DNA from: an uncultured Chloroflexota bacterium
GTDB taxonomy: Bacteria; Chloroflexota; Anaerolineae; Anaerolineales; Anaerolineaceae
Direction: 5' to 3'
Assembly: GCA_902786265.1 (NCBI GenBank)
Contig: CADACE010000014.1
Coordinates: forward strand, 1-64,000
DNA: 64,000 bases
In this document: positions 35,656 through 44,407 of the stretch, one piece after another
Numbering within the stretch: position 1 is the first letter of the stretch
How the letters are laid out: each line of letters starts with the position of its first letter
The notes under the pieces: model-generated
Databases searched by the model: none
Seen by the model: the letters and a program-made list of their open reading frames with translations, nothing else
Told to the model about the DNA's origin: nothing
Program-made: the position numbers and the translations under genes

Positions 35656-36786
35656 ATGATAAAAAGCAGAATGATGTGCCTGATACTTGCCCTGCTTGCC
35701 GTCCTGTGCGTGACCGGCGCGGTGTGGGCGGCGGATCAGGCCGGCAACGTCTTCGTCAGCGGAAATGATCCCGAAGAACTGACGGTGGAAAGGGATCTTT
35801 ACTGGGCGGGCGGCACACGTACCTTTACAGGTTACAGCATCGGGAAAAGTCTGCTCGCTGCCGGGCGGGATATCATGGTCAGTGATACGGAAATCGGCGG
35901 CAGCCTGCGGGCGGCAGGGTATAAAGCCAGGCTGGATGGCGTGGATGTGGCGGACAACATTACCGCCGCGGCTTATGACCTCCGGCTGACCGATGTAACG
36001 GCGTCCGGGGTCTATCTCGCCGGGAACTCGGTGTATTTCAACGGGACCGCGGACTGTATGCGCATCTCCGCCGGGAATGTATACCTCAAAGGCGATATCG
36101 CGGGCGACGTTTCTATTTCAGGCGGAAAAGTGCAGCTGGCCGAAAGTCTGCATGTGGGCGGCACACTGACGGTGCATACCAAAGAGCAGGTGCTGATCCC
36201 TGTCAACGCGAAGATCGGGAATGTGGTTTACGACGAATCCAATCCGCCCATCCCGATCAAAGTCACGATCGGCGAATATACCGCGGATATCCCCATGGCC
36301 CACCGGGTCAGAAGCTTAGCCCTCGGGATGCTTGGCGCGGTGCTGGTCGGAGCGCTGATCTGCCTGCTGCCGGGCGGCGGAGAGCTCCGCAAAACCGCTG
36401 CGGTGGTGCAGGAACCGCCGGGTATCCTGTGGGTTGCCGGGTTCGCCGGGCTGATCGCGGTTGTCCTGATCTTCTGGTGCTTGCTGAGAAGCAGGTTCGA
36501 TTTGCCCGATGGGAATATGACGGAGCTGCTGATCCATATTGCCCTGTTTTTTTCCCCGGTCTTTGCCGGAGTCATGTTCGCCAATACGTGGCTGCCGCGG
36601 GTCACGCATAACCGGGTGCTGAATAATGAACTGGTCTGCTCCATCCTCGGCGCGGCGGTGTTCCGCCTCCTGCGGGCGATCCCCATCCTCGGCGCGATCC
36701 TGGTGGTCGTGACGATCATTTATACGCTCGGGTTTTTCCTCTGTGCCGCCGTCCTTCGGCTGAGTTCCGTGGTCAGCGGCTCGTGA
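35656..36786 (+). CDS. Membrane protein with bactofilin-like repeat domain
   Basis: A 376-residue protein with a signal peptide (SRMMCLILALLAVLCVTGAV, cleavage near VWA). A ~170-residue region of short regular strands follows (GKSLLAAGRDIMVSDTEIGG, SAGNVYLKGDIAGDVSISGG), the pattern of a bactofilin or polymer-forming beta-solenoid. Four hydrophobic helices in the C-terminal 150 residues anchor it. The solenoid would lie outside the cytoplasm. It may help shape the envelope or form a scaffold. Of two ATGs two codons apart, the second has the better spacing from GAGGTG. It stands alone. Confidence 0.6.
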   Translation: MIKSRMMCLILALLAVLCVTGAVWAADQAGNVFVSGNDPEELTVERDLYWAGGTRTFTGYSIGKSLLAAGRDIMVSDTEIGGSLRAAGYKARLDGVDVADNITAAAYDLRLTDVTASGVYLAGNSVYFNGTADCMRISAGNVYLKGDIAGDVSISGGKVQLAESLHVGGTLTVHTKEQVLIPVNAKIGNVVYDESNPPIPIKVTIGEYTADIPMAHRVRSLALGMLGAVLVGALICLLPGGGELRKTAAVVQEPPGILWVAGFAGLIAVVLIFWCLLRSRFDLPDGNMTELLIHIALFFSPVFAGVMFANTWLPRVTHNRVLNNELVCSILGAAVFRLLRAIPILGAILVVVTIIYTLGFFLCAAVLRLSSVVSGS

Positions 36787-36912
36787 TCCGTGTTTCCGGT
36801 TGCTGGCTGCTGGTTACCGGGCTCTGTTTCCTTGTGTTTAGGAATGCAGCGAAGTTGTTGCGTGTAGATATTGCGCGGCAGAAAAAATCTTTTATCCGGA
36901 TGTTCTGAGCGG

Positions 36913-37137
36913 TTAACTTTTGGGATTGTTCTCTTCAACCTTCCTGTAAAAATCCAGAAAATAATCCGGACCTTCCATCCAAAGATTGGATTCAAGGTTG
37001 TACAGGCAGTCGTAGGCTTTTGATTCCAGAAGCCGGTTTCTGGCTTCTTCTATAGAGATATGTTCTTCATTTGCCAAATCCTCAATCGCATCAGCAAGAA
37101 TCATATCCGCACAGGTATACATGATATCAGATGACAT
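36913..37137 (-). CDS. Small protein of the DUF3990 cassette
   Basis: A 74-residue acidic helical protein (IEEARNRLLESKAYDCLYNL then WMEGPDYFLDFYRKVEE). Related small proteins commonly follow DUF3990 genes in Clostridia and are good candidates for antitoxin or accessory subunits. It overlaps the DUF3990 gene by 11 bp, showing coupled translation as the third gene of the cassette. Confidence 0.6.
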   Translation of the reverse strand: MSSDIMYTCADMILADAIEDLANEEHISIEEARNRLLESKAYDCLYNLESNLWMEGPDYFLDFYRKVEENNPKS

Positions 37138-37702
37138 ATTTTCTCGCCTCCTGAAACTCCAGCGTGCTGATTGCTTTTTCTGTCAGAAAGCAATATTGTT
37201 CGCTTAAATGCTCCGGTAATAATTGTTCTATAGCAATTATTACGGCTCGGTCAGAGCTGATTTCTCCGTATAAACCATTAAGATAAGTCGTAATCACAGG
37301 ATTTGTTGTATCGTTTGCAATTTTTCCGATTATTATTTCGGCTTCGAATATTGATCGATCGATATGCGGAATCAGGGCTTTCGCAAGACTTCTTCTTCGG
37401 TTTTGGGAGATAAACCATAACCATAATCGATCAGCCTTATCAAACTCATGAATCGATAATTCGAATTCGGGCTTATGATAGCGGAATGAAGAAACAAATC
37501 CAAAGTTTTGCGAATCAGGGATGATTCCCTTTGCTTTTGCTTTGATCAATGAGGATTTTATGAAATTTCTGGCCTGTGTTGGGGCATGTGTCAAATAGAA
37601 ACCTTTGCCAAAATCTTTCCCCCATACACATTGGTTTAGGTCTATCTGTTCGACGGCTGTATAACTTCCGTGAAAAAGGAGCATACCATCTTGCAGTTTC
37701 AT
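37127..37702 (-). CDS. DUF3990 protein (ADP-ribosyltransferase-like toxin)
   Basis: A 191-residue protein with the DUF3990 N-terminus LLFHGSYTAVEQIDL and GKDFGKGFYLTHAPTQA. This is the H...G-x-GFYLT pattern of NAD-binding ADP-ribosyltransferase folds. Later helices and IIGKIANDTT complete the domain. As far as I know, such genes occur in three-gene cassettes with DUF3791 and act like toxin-antitoxin systems; the target is not known. It shares ATGA with the DUF3791 gene upstream and overlaps the small gene downstream, so all three are one transcript. AT-richer than the flanking genes. Confidence 0.7.
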   Translation of the reverse strand: MKLQDGMLLFHGSYTAVEQIDLNQCVWGKDFGKGFYLTHAPTQARNFIKSSLIKAKAKGIIPDSQNFGFVSSFRYHKPEFELSIHEFDKADRLWLWFISQNRRRSLAKALIPHIDRSIFEAEIIIGKIANDTTNPVITTYLNGLYGEISSDRAVIIAIEQLLPEHLSEQYCFLTEKAISTLEFQEARKYVI

Positions 37703-37911
37703 AAAACAACGCCCCGGTTTTTGAGAATATTATCTATATCGTTAATGACATAATCGTCGCCATTCATATGTAAAATATCATAACAGCTTTCGATATATTG
37801 CCATATTTTGTGAGAGTTGAAAATATTATTTCCCATCTCCGCATTAACATTATTCCTGCGGCAGAATTCTCTGAATATTCTCGTTTCCATAAACAAAATT
37901 TCATTTATCAT
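37699..37911 (-). CDS. DUF3791 protein, probable antitoxin
   Basis: A 70-residue protein, MINEILFMETRIFREFC... with YDILHMNGDDYVINDIDNIL, the recognisable DUF3791 pattern. AGGAAGG six bases upstream fixes the start; an upstream methionine seven codons earlier has no site. First gene of the cassette, it is the likely antitoxin of the DUF3990 enzyme. Confidence 0.7.
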   Translation of the reverse strand: MINEILFMETRIFREFCRRNNVNAEMGNNIFNSHKIWQYIESCYDILHMNGDDYVINDIDNILKNRGVVL

Positions 37912-38015
37912 TTTTAACCTTCCTGTCCGCATAATATTTTATATAAATCAATTATATCTTATCCTTGTCGGAAAGGATACGGCTTTATTTCAGAGAATTT
38001 GATCATTTGGATTAT

Positions 38016-38612
38016 TCATGATTTGATCGTTTTTCTCAGGATCACATTCAGCCATTTTTCCGATTCCCTGCCGGGACGGACGTCCGCGGAGATCCATTGG
38101 TCTTCGGGAGTGAGCTCCGGGAAGTGACGCAGAAAGGTTTGGAAGGTTTCTGCGGTGAAGTCGGTGAAGCGGCGGCCGTTCCGTTCCCCCTCGAAGGTTC
38201 CGTATTTGAACGAGGCGTAGATGATCCCGCCGGGTCTGAGCGCGGTGAGCATCCGGCGGAAGATATCCGGCAGTTCCGCGGACGGCACATGCAGGAGGGA
38301 GGCGCAGGCCCAGATGCCGTCGTATTCCGCCTGTGCGTCCAGCTCTTCGAACAGCATCTGCCGTACCGGGATGCCGGTATACGCCGAGGCCAGGGCGCAG
38401 AGCTCCGGCGACCCGTCAGCCGCCGTCACGCGGAATCCGCGGTCCAGGAAGGCCTTCGTGTCCCGTCCCGATCCGCAGCCGAGATCCAGGATCGCCGCCC
38501 CCGGGGACAGCCTGCCGAGGAATCGCTCCCGCGTGGCGGCAAAATCCACCGCCGCCGTCTCCGCGGCAAACCGTTCGGCATTTTCAGCGTAATACCGCAG
38601 TGTCGCATCCAT
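38016..38612 (-). CDS. SAM-dependent class I methyltransferase
   Basis: A 198-residue methyltransferase of the UbiE/Methyltransf_25 type: motif I ILDLGCGSGRDTKAF (~42-56), acidic motif II (VTAADGSPE), motif post-I GIWACASLLHV and LRPGGIIYASFKYG. It transfers a methyl group from S-adenosylmethionine to a small molecule that I cannot name. The start is set by GGGAGGGG six bases upstream. The gene is GC-rich and divergent from the hypothetical gene on the other side. Confidence 0.8.
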   Translation of the reverse strand: MDATLRYYAENAERFAAETAAVDFAATRERFLGRLSPGAAILDLGCGSGRDTKAFLDRGFRVTAADGSPELCALASAYTGIPVRQMLFEELDAQAEYDGIWACASLLHVPSAELPDIFRRMLTALRPGGIIYASFKYGTFEGERNGRRFTDFTAETFQTFLRHFPELTPEDQWISADVRPGRESEKWLNVILRKTIKS

Positions 38613-38746
38613 GATCACCCCTCCCCCGTAATTATACCCGCATCCCCCGATTCCCGGAAAATGTCGTTCCCCGGACGACCACGGGTTCATCGTTCTGTCT
38701 ATAATTTTATTTGTCAGTAAGTGATTTAGATTTGGAGGAACAGCAT

Positions 38747-39157
38747 ATGGAATTATTTTGTGAATTTGACAACAGACAATTTGGCAGCTATGACGTCATC
38801 CTGCACGCGTCGGAGCCGGAGATGAAAGCGATCCTTGCTCATTTCGGAAAGCCAGACGCGGTGCCGGATATCCTCCCCGCGAGATGGTCCAAAACGCATG
38901 AGGATCTGTATCTCTTCTTTATTGATTCCAAAGCGCATGTGATCACCCCCGTCTGGTCATTTAATTATGCTTACGGCCATTTGTATTACGGTCCCGGACC
39001 CGTTGGGGAGATCCTGCCGGATTTTACACTGGACCTCGATGAATACACCTTCCGAATGTTCACAGCGGTGGATGAACGGAAAATCAAAGAGGATAACCTC
39101 CCGCGGGATCGATGGCCGGATAAAACCCCCGTCGTCCGCGGCCACGAGCTTTTCTGA
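38747..39157 (+). CDS. Hypothetical protein, 136 residues
   Basis: Not recognised. It starts MELFCEFDNRQFG after TTTGGAGGAAC and has mixed strands and helices (HEDLYLFFIDSKAHVITPVW), with no signal peptide and many aromatic residues. It is a small soluble protein, perhaps of the immunity or SMI1-like size class, but no clear motif supports that. The next gene is on the same strand 134 bp on. Confidence 0.5.
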   Translation: MELFCEFDNRQFGSYDVILHASEPEMKAILAHFGKPDAVPDILPARWSKTHEDLYLFFIDSKAHVITPVWSFNYAYGHLYYGPGPVGEILPDFTLDLDEYTFRMFTAVDERKIKEDNLPRDRWPDKTPVVRGHELF

Positions 39158-39291
39158 AAAAGCAGTGCGGAAACCGCCTGATTTTCATCCCAAACATCTT
39201 ACGGAAGCGCTGATTGCTTCGGCTCGTTCTCTATCAGACAGCTGATGTGCAGCGTTTTCCTTGTGAAACTGATGCTGAAAGGAGAAATATT

Positions 39292-39711
39292 ATGGGAAAA
39301 GAAGAATGGAAGCGCCTTTATGATGAAAATGGCGTTTTGATTTATGAAGGTTACACGTTTCACGACAAGCCGTGCGGGACCGGCACGGCCTATTATCCCA
39401 ACGGAAGAATTTACCAGGAAGGGAAATTCGGCGTGAAAGGCTTTCTCAGCGGCAAAGAGTACTATCCCAACGGTACGCTGCGGTTCGAAGGAGAGTATGC
39501 GGTTTGCCGCGGGTATGGTCCCAACTATCCCCGGAGGGGGTTCTTTCAAACCCGGGACGGATCTTACAAATACCAGGGCGAATTTTCGATCCGCTTCGGA
39601 GGTGTGGGATTCCCGACGGTGGTGCATCCCAAACAATTCGGCCAGATCACTCAGAAGGTGAATATCCCCGTTCTGATGTGGTCGGACGAGAAGGATCTGA
39701 AATCTTCGTAA
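39292..39711 (+). CDS. MORN-repeat-like protein
   Basis: A 139-residue protein with MORN-type units: YEGYTFHDKPCGTGTAYYPN, GRIYQEGKFGVKGFLSGKEY and YPNGTLRFEGEY. Such repeats occur in bacterial antitoxin-like (YwqK) and surface proteins. The last 50 residues do not continue the repeat. The ribosome site GAAAGGAG supports the start; an upstream ATG lacks one. Confidence 0.6.
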   Translation: MGKEEWKRLYDENGVLIYEGYTFHDKPCGTGTAYYPNGRIYQEGKFGVKGFLSGKEYYPNGTLRFEGEYAVCRGYGPNYPRRGFFQTRDGSYKYQGEFSIRFGGVGFPTVVHPKQFGQITQKVNIPVLMWSDEKDLKSS

Positions 39712-39848
39712 AGCATCAGCCTGCCGCAATAAATTTTTCCCAAAACAGCATTTTCCGGCGGCCGGAGATGAAATAATATATCCGGATATCCGTCCCGGCG
39801 GCTTTTTACAGGGTAAAATAGTATATTAGTGGAATAAGGAGCTGCTTT

Positions 39849-41012
39849 ATGGGAAAATATCAATGGATCCGGGATGTTTTTACAGCGCAGGAATTTGACG
39901 CGCCGTTTATTCTTGAGTCGGACAGCGCATATTTGCCGACGCTCAAGGAAAAAATGAAGCTTATCAATCTTTCGCTGAGTAAAAACAACGCGCCCGCTCC
40001 GGTTTGTGCAGAAATAAAGGATATTACGGATGATTTGATCCGGGCGATGGATTATTATTACCGCGGTGATATCGGTAAGGCGCAGGATACGATTTACCGC
40101 ATGGTCAAAAGAGCCGCAAAAATGCCGCTGGCCGTATCGCAAATTGAAAACTCCATATCCTTTATCGGACCCTGGCACCGATTCGAAGATTATCGGAAAA
40201 AGGACAGCACTGCCAGGCTGTTCCATGCCAGACTGAGCCCGAAAGTCGTGAATTATACGCGTAATGACATGATGCATATCCCTTTTGACAAGCGCGATCT
40301 GATTCAGCCGCAGCGTTTCAGCCTTTCCGGGCTTCCCTGTTATTATCTCGCTTCCACATCCTATTGCTGCTGGATCGAGATGGACCGGCCCAATGAATCC
40401 GAATTCAATGTTTCCGCCGTGAGGCCCAAGCGGCCTTTCAAAATATTCAATCTCGGTGTATCCGGGATGACAATGGAAGCAGCGGCAGAGATATTTGAAG
40501 AAGGACGCAGCTTTACGTATCACGGAGATCCGGATCAGACCATGCTTTCCCTCGCCTGTCTGCGCGTTCTGGCTCTTGCCACTTCTTTCCGCGTGAAAAG
40601 ATATACGCCTTATGTTTCTTTCAAATCGGAGTGTATTCTTTCCCAGCTCATTATGCTTGCCGTGAAACGGCTGAATCTTGCAGGGATCGCTTATTTTTCC
40701 AAATGTCTGAATTCTGATTCGGATGCTTTTCCGATATGCGTGAACCTGGCGCTTTTTGCCCCATATGAAGGGGAGGGGAAGGAATCCTCGATTTGCAGCG
40801 ACCTGGAGATTTCCGAGCCGGTCAATTATGCCGAATACAAACAAATGGGGATACCGGAGCGGGAAATGGAGCGGGAACGACCCAATATCCCGGAAGTCTA
40901 TCTGGCAAGCAAGAACGTCTTTTACCCGCGCACCTATTTTCATGCCCTGGATTATTACCTGCAGCAAAGTCTCGACATAGACGCCCCGCCGAAAAACGCC
41001 CGGCGCGGATAA
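39849..41012 (+). CDS. RES-domain-like protein
   Basis: A 387-residue protein. Residues ~125-260 (ARLFHARLSP, MMHIPFDKRDL, QRFSLSGLPCYYLASTSYCC then WIEMDRP) resemble the RES family, whose members degrade NAD+ by phosphorolysis and act as toxins in RES-Xre pairs. The conserved Arg, Tyr and Glu positions appear present (LFHAR, YYLAS, WIEMD). The N-terminal ~120 residues are helical and the last 100 have no known motif. No Xre antitoxin lies next to it, so this may be the stand-alone Firmicute form. AAGGAG precedes the ATG. Confidence 0.55.
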   Translation: MGKYQWIRDVFTAQEFDAPFILESDSAYLPTLKEKMKLINLSLSKNNAPAPVCAEIKDITDDLIRAMDYYYRGDIGKAQDTIYRMVKRAAKMPLAVSQIENSISFIGPWHRFEDYRKKDSTARLFHARLSPKVVNYTRNDMMHIPFDKRDLIQPQRFSLSGLPCYYLASTSYCCWIEMDRPNESEFNVSAVRPKRPFKIFNLGVSGMTMEAAAEIFEEGRSFTYHGDPDQTMLSLACLRVLALATSFRVKRYTPYVSFKSECILSQLIMLAVKRLNLAGIAYFSKCLNSDSDAFPICVNLALFAPYEGEGKESSICSDLEISEPVNYAEYKQMGIPEREMERERPNIPEVYLASKNVFYPRTYFHALDYYLQQSLDIDAPPKNARRG

Positions 41013-41036
41013 TATCAATAAGTCAAAGGAACCTGT

Positions 41037-41099
41037 GAGTCAAAGCGGCCTGTTTTCCCTGACTCAGAATTGAGTCAAGAGAACAGGCCGCTTTGACTC
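41037..41099. repeat. 63-bp GAGTCA palindrome (family A REPIN unit)
   Basis: A long inverted repeat, GAGTCAAAGCGGCCTGTT...AACAGGCCGCTTTGACTC, with the centre TGACTCAGAATTGAGTCA itself palindromic. This unit recurs around every gene of the restriction locus and around the RAYT gene. A partial unit precedes it at 41019-41036. Confidence 0.8.
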
Positions 41100-41173
41100 A
41101 TCATATAAGAGTGATATTTTGGACAGTATTAAAAATACCGGATCTTTTCCGGAAAAAGACAGCATGAGACGTG

Positions 41174-41179
41174 TATAAT
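41174..41179 (+). promoter_or_regulatory. -10 box of the hsd locus
   Basis: TATAAT lies 45 bp before the hsdM start. The -35 region is weak. It lies after the first REPIN unit, so that unit is outside the hsdM transcript. Confidence 0.4.
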
Positions 41180-41223
41180 TATATAAAATCGAATTTTTTC
41201 ATGAATCATTAAGGAGCTAAAGC

Positions 41224-42783
41224 ATGGCAGACGGGAAAAAAGAACAGGAACGCGATGAACTGCACAAAGCGATTTGGGCAATCGCGGATGAGCTGCGCGG
41301 CAGTGTGGACGGCTGGGATTTCAAGGCATATGTTTTGGGGACGATGTTTTACCGTTTCCTTTCGGAAAACATCACCGCCTATATCAATCAGCTGATGGCG
41401 GATGCTGAAGTGGAAGGCTTTGACTACCCGGCAATGAGCGATGAAGAAGCGGAAGAAGCCCGGGAACAGATGATCAGCGAAAAAGGTTTCTTCATGCTGC
41501 CCTCGGAACTGTTCTGCAATGTCCTGAAACGGGCGAAAAATGATGAAAATCTGAACACGACACTGGAAACCATCTTCCGCCATATCGAAAACTCCGCGGT
41601 CGGGACCGAATCCGAAGACTCTTTCAAAGGGTTGTTTGCCGACTATGACGTCAACTCCAACAAGCTTGGCGCGACCGTAGCCAAACGAAATGAGAAGCTC
41701 CTCAAACTGCTCAACGGCATCAATGACATGAAGCTGGGCGAGATCAAGGACCACACCATCGACGCCTTCGGGGATGCCTATGAATTCCTGATGACCATGT
41801 ATGCCTCCAACGCAGGAAAATCCGGCGGAGAGTTTTACACTCCTCAGGAGGTCTCTGAACTGCTGACCCGGCTCGGGATCGTCGGCAAGACCGAGCTGAA
41901 CAAGGTTTACGATCCGGCGTGCGGTTCCGGGTCGCTGCTGCTGAAGGCCGCGGAAATCTTAGGTAAAGAAAAAATCAGACAGGGCTTTTTCGGACAGGAG
42001 ATCAACATTACCACCTATAACCTCTGCCGCATCAACATGCACCTCCACGACATCGGTTTCGAAAACTTCGACATCGCCTGTGAAGATACCCTGACAAATC
42101 CGGCACACTGGGACGATGAACCTTTTGAGCTGATCGTCTCCAATCCACCATACTCCATCAAGTGGGCGGGAGATGACAACCCGATCCTCATCAATGACCC
42201 GCGTTTTTCTCCTGCAGGAGTGCTGGCGCCGAAGTCCAAGGCAGACCTTGCCTTCATCATGCATTCGCTTTCCTGGCTATCTACCTCCGGTGCGGCCGCC
42301 ATCGTCTGCTTCCCGGGCATCATGTACCGGGGCGGGGCGGAGCAGAAGATCCGCAAATACCTGATTGACAACAACTTCATCGACTGCATCATCCAGCTTC
42401 CCTCCAACCTGTTTTTCGGCACTTCCATCGCCACCTGCATCATGGTGCTGAAGAAGAACAAGACGGACAGCAAGGTGCTCTTCATGGATGCTTCCAATGA
42501 ATTCATCAAAGTGACGAATAACAACAAACTGACCGATGAGAATATTGCCCGTATCGTGGATGCCTTCACGAAACGGGAAGATATCGAATACTTCACCCGC
42601 CTGGTTCCTTATGAGGAAATACAGACACAGGATTATAACCTCTCTGTCAGCACCTACGTGGAACAGAAAGACACCCGGGAAAAGGTGGATATCAACGAAC
42701 TGAATGCAAAGATTCGCGAAATCGTCGCCCGTGAACAGGTCCTGCGGGAGGAAATCGACAAAATCATTGTGGAGATCGAATAA
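41224..42783 (+). CDS. hsdM: Type I restriction-modification methyltransferase subunit HsdM
   Basis: A 519-residue HsdM. It has the N-terminal HsdM helical domain (EQERDELHKAIWAIADELRG), an AdoMet site DPACGSGSLLLKA (~228-240) and catalytic NPPY at 307-310. The enzyme methylates adenine N6 at the bipartite site chosen by HsdS. The gene is GC-rich and complete, with AAGGAG upstream. One 63-bp palindrome separates it from hsdS, which is unusual because hsdM and hsdS often overlap. Confidence 0.93.
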   Translation: MADGKKEQERDELHKAIWAIADELRGSVDGWDFKAYVLGTMFYRFLSENITAYINQLMADAEVEGFDYPAMSDEEAEEAREQMISEKGFFMLPSELFCNVLKRAKNDENLNTTLETIFRHIENSAVGTESEDSFKGLFADYDVNSNKLGATVAKRNEKLLKLLNGINDMKLGEIKDHTIDAFGDAYEFLMTMYASNAGKSGGEFYTPQEVSELLTRLGIVGKTELNKVYDPACGSGSLLLKAAEILGKEKIRQGFFGQEINITTYNLCRINMHLHDIGFENFDIACEDTLTNPAHWDDEPFELIVSNPPYSIKWAGDDNPILINDPRFSPAGVLAPKSKADLAFIMHSLSWLSTSGAAAIVCFPGIMYRGGAEQKIRKYLIDNNFIDCIIQLPSNLFFGTSIATCIMVLKKNKTDSKVLFMDASNEFIKVTNNNKLTDENIARIVDAFTKREDIEYFTRLVPYEEIQTQDYNLSVSTYVEQKDTREKVDINELNAKIREIVAREQVLREEIDKIIVEIE

Positions 42784-42810
42784 TCTGGCAAGAGCGATTC
42801 AAAGTGCTCT

Positions 42811-42873
42811 GAGTCAATGCAACCTGTTCTCTTGACTCAAGTCTGAGTCAAGGAAAACAGGTCGCTTTGACTC
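42811..42873. repeat. 63-bp GAGTCA palindrome between hsdM and hsdS
   Basis: A complete family A unit (GAGTCAATGCAACCTGTT...AACAGGTCGCTTTGACTC) fills the hsdM-hsdS gap. On transcription it would form a strong hairpin between the two reading frames and could tune HsdS expression. Confidence 0.75.
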
Positions 42874-42888
42874 AGGAAAGGCGGAAAA

Positions 42889-44127
42889 ATGAGTAAATTG
42901 GATGATTTGATTCGGGAATATTGCCCGAATGGGGTGGAATATAAACCATTATGGTCACTAACTATTTGGGATAAAAAATTTAATGCTGTTGATAAAGCCA
43001 AGCAACTTGTAGTTGAAAACTATAAATATTTATTAGCTAATGATTTATTTGCAATGGAAAATGATGATGGAGATGGAGATGTCTTTCTTCTTTCTACAGG
43101 TGAACAAACAGGTTGGACTACAGAGGAAATTGCAGGAGATTATCTTAAAGAAGGTGAAGTCGTGACTATTCCTTGGGGCAAATCACGTGCTGTGACTGAT
43201 TGTATAAAATACTATAAAGGAAAATTTGTTACGGCAGATAACAGAATCGCAACATCTAATAATACAAAAATTTTATCTAATAAATATTTATTTTATTGGA
43301 TGATGAGCCAAGGAAAATTGATAGATACTTTTTATCGCGGGTCAGGTATTAAACATCCCGATATGGCCAAAGTACTTGATATGAAAATTCCTGTACCCCC
43401 ATTGGAGGTGCAGGGTGAAATTGTCCGGATACTGGACAATTTCACCGAGCTTACAGCCGAGCTTACAGCCGAGCTTACAGCCGAGCTTACAGCTCGCCGT
43501 AAGCAGTATGAGTATTATCGGGATTATTTATTATCTTTCGAACACATTGTTGAAAAAATAAAATTATCTGATATATGTAAAATTTATGATGGTACACATC
43601 AAACTCCAAAATATCAAGAAAGTGGAATAAAATTCGCAAGTGTAGAGAATATTCGTAATGTTTATAATACATCTAAATATATATCAGAAAAGGACTATGA
43701 GAAAAACTATAAGATAAAACCAGAAATAGGCGATATTTTAATGACAAGAATTGGTGACATAGGAACATGTTATGTTATTAATCGTAATGAGCCTCTTGCG
43801 TATTATGTTTCTTTGGCTTTATTACGACCTCAGCAAGGCCTTAATTCTAAATATTTGAAGTTTATTATCGAAAGTAATATAGGTAAAAAAGAATTGAGGA
43901 AAAGAACACTTGTAAATGCAGTTCCTATAAAAATTAATAAAGACGATATAGGTAAAATAATAATACCCGTTCCTTCGATTGAGATACAAGAAAGAATAGT
44001 ATATATTCTAGAAAAATTTGATTCTATTTGCAATGATCTATGCAGTGGCCTTCCTGCAGAGATCGAGGCACGTAAGAAGCAGTATGAATATTACCGTGAC
44101 AAACTGCTGACCTTCGAGTCAAAGTGA
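42889..44127 (+). CDS. hsdS: Type I restriction-modification specificity subunit HsdS
   Basis: A 412-residue HsdS with two target-recognition domains (residues ~10-170 and ~225-375). They are separated and followed by related conserved helices ending ARRKQYEYYRDYLLSFE and ARKKQYEYYRDKLLTFE. The central spacer holds four ELTA units. The recognition domains are AT-rich while the conserved helices match hsdM in composition, the usual mark of exchanged specificity domains. The last codons and stop (GAG TCA AAG TGA) are made from the start of a family A palindrome. The recognised DNA site cannot be read from sequence. Confidence 0.92.
   Translation: MSKLDDLIREYCPNGVEYKPLWSLTIWDKKFNAVDKAKQLVVENYKYLLANDLFAMENDDGDGDVFLLSTGEQTGWTTEEIAGDYLKEGEVVTIPWGKSRAVTDCIKYYKGKFVTADNRIATSNNTKILSNKYLFYWMMSQGKLIDTFYRGSGIKHPDMAKVLDMKIPVPPLEVQGEIVRILDNFTELTAELTAELTAELTARRKQYEYYRDYLLSFEHIVEKIKLSDICKIYDGTHQTPKYQESGIKFASVENIRNVYNTSKYISEKDYEKNYKIKPEIGDILMTRIGDIGTCYVINRNEPLAYYVSLALLRPQQGLNSKYLKFIIESNIGKKELRKRTLVNAVPIKINKDDIGKIIIPVPSIEIQERIVYILEKFDSICNDLCSGLPAEIEARKKQYEYYRDKLLTFESK
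43447..43494 (+). repeat. 12-bp x 4 tandem repeat in the hsdS spacer
   Basis: GAGCTTACAGCC occurs three times and GAGCTTACAGCT once, encoding ELTA four times (residues 187-202). In EcoR124-type HsdS, two against three copies of the same TAEL tetrapeptide change the spacing of the recognition halves by one base pair. Copy-number slippage here should do the same. Confidence 0.85.
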
Positions 44128-44397
44128 CCTGTTTTCGCTGACTCAGACCTGAGTCAGCAGAACAGGCTGCTTTGACTTGTCCGGTTCCATAGAGTCAGCA
44201 GAACAGGTTGGTATGACTCGTCCGGTTCCATAGAGTCAACAGAACAGGCTGCTTTGACTCGCTCATCAGGTCAGGTTCCATTGACTCAGAAAAGAAGGAG
44301 CCTGCTGAGACACAGGGACCTGTTCTCTTGACTCAAGTCTGAGTCAAAGAAAACAGGTCCCGATGTCTCAGCGGAAAACAGGTCCATTTGTCTCACA
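44116..44397. repeat. Family A REPIN array 5' of the RAYT gene
   Basis: A complete 63-bp unit (44116-44178) begins inside the hsdS stop. Two half-units with CCGGTTCCATAGAGTCA spacers follow, then another full palindrome (around GGGACCTGTTCTCTTGACTC) and a GTCTCA variant just before the RAYT ribosome site. Clustering of full and half units beside the transposase is typical of REP singlets and BIMEs. Confidence 0.75.
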
Positions 44398-44407
44398 GAG
44401 GAGATTT

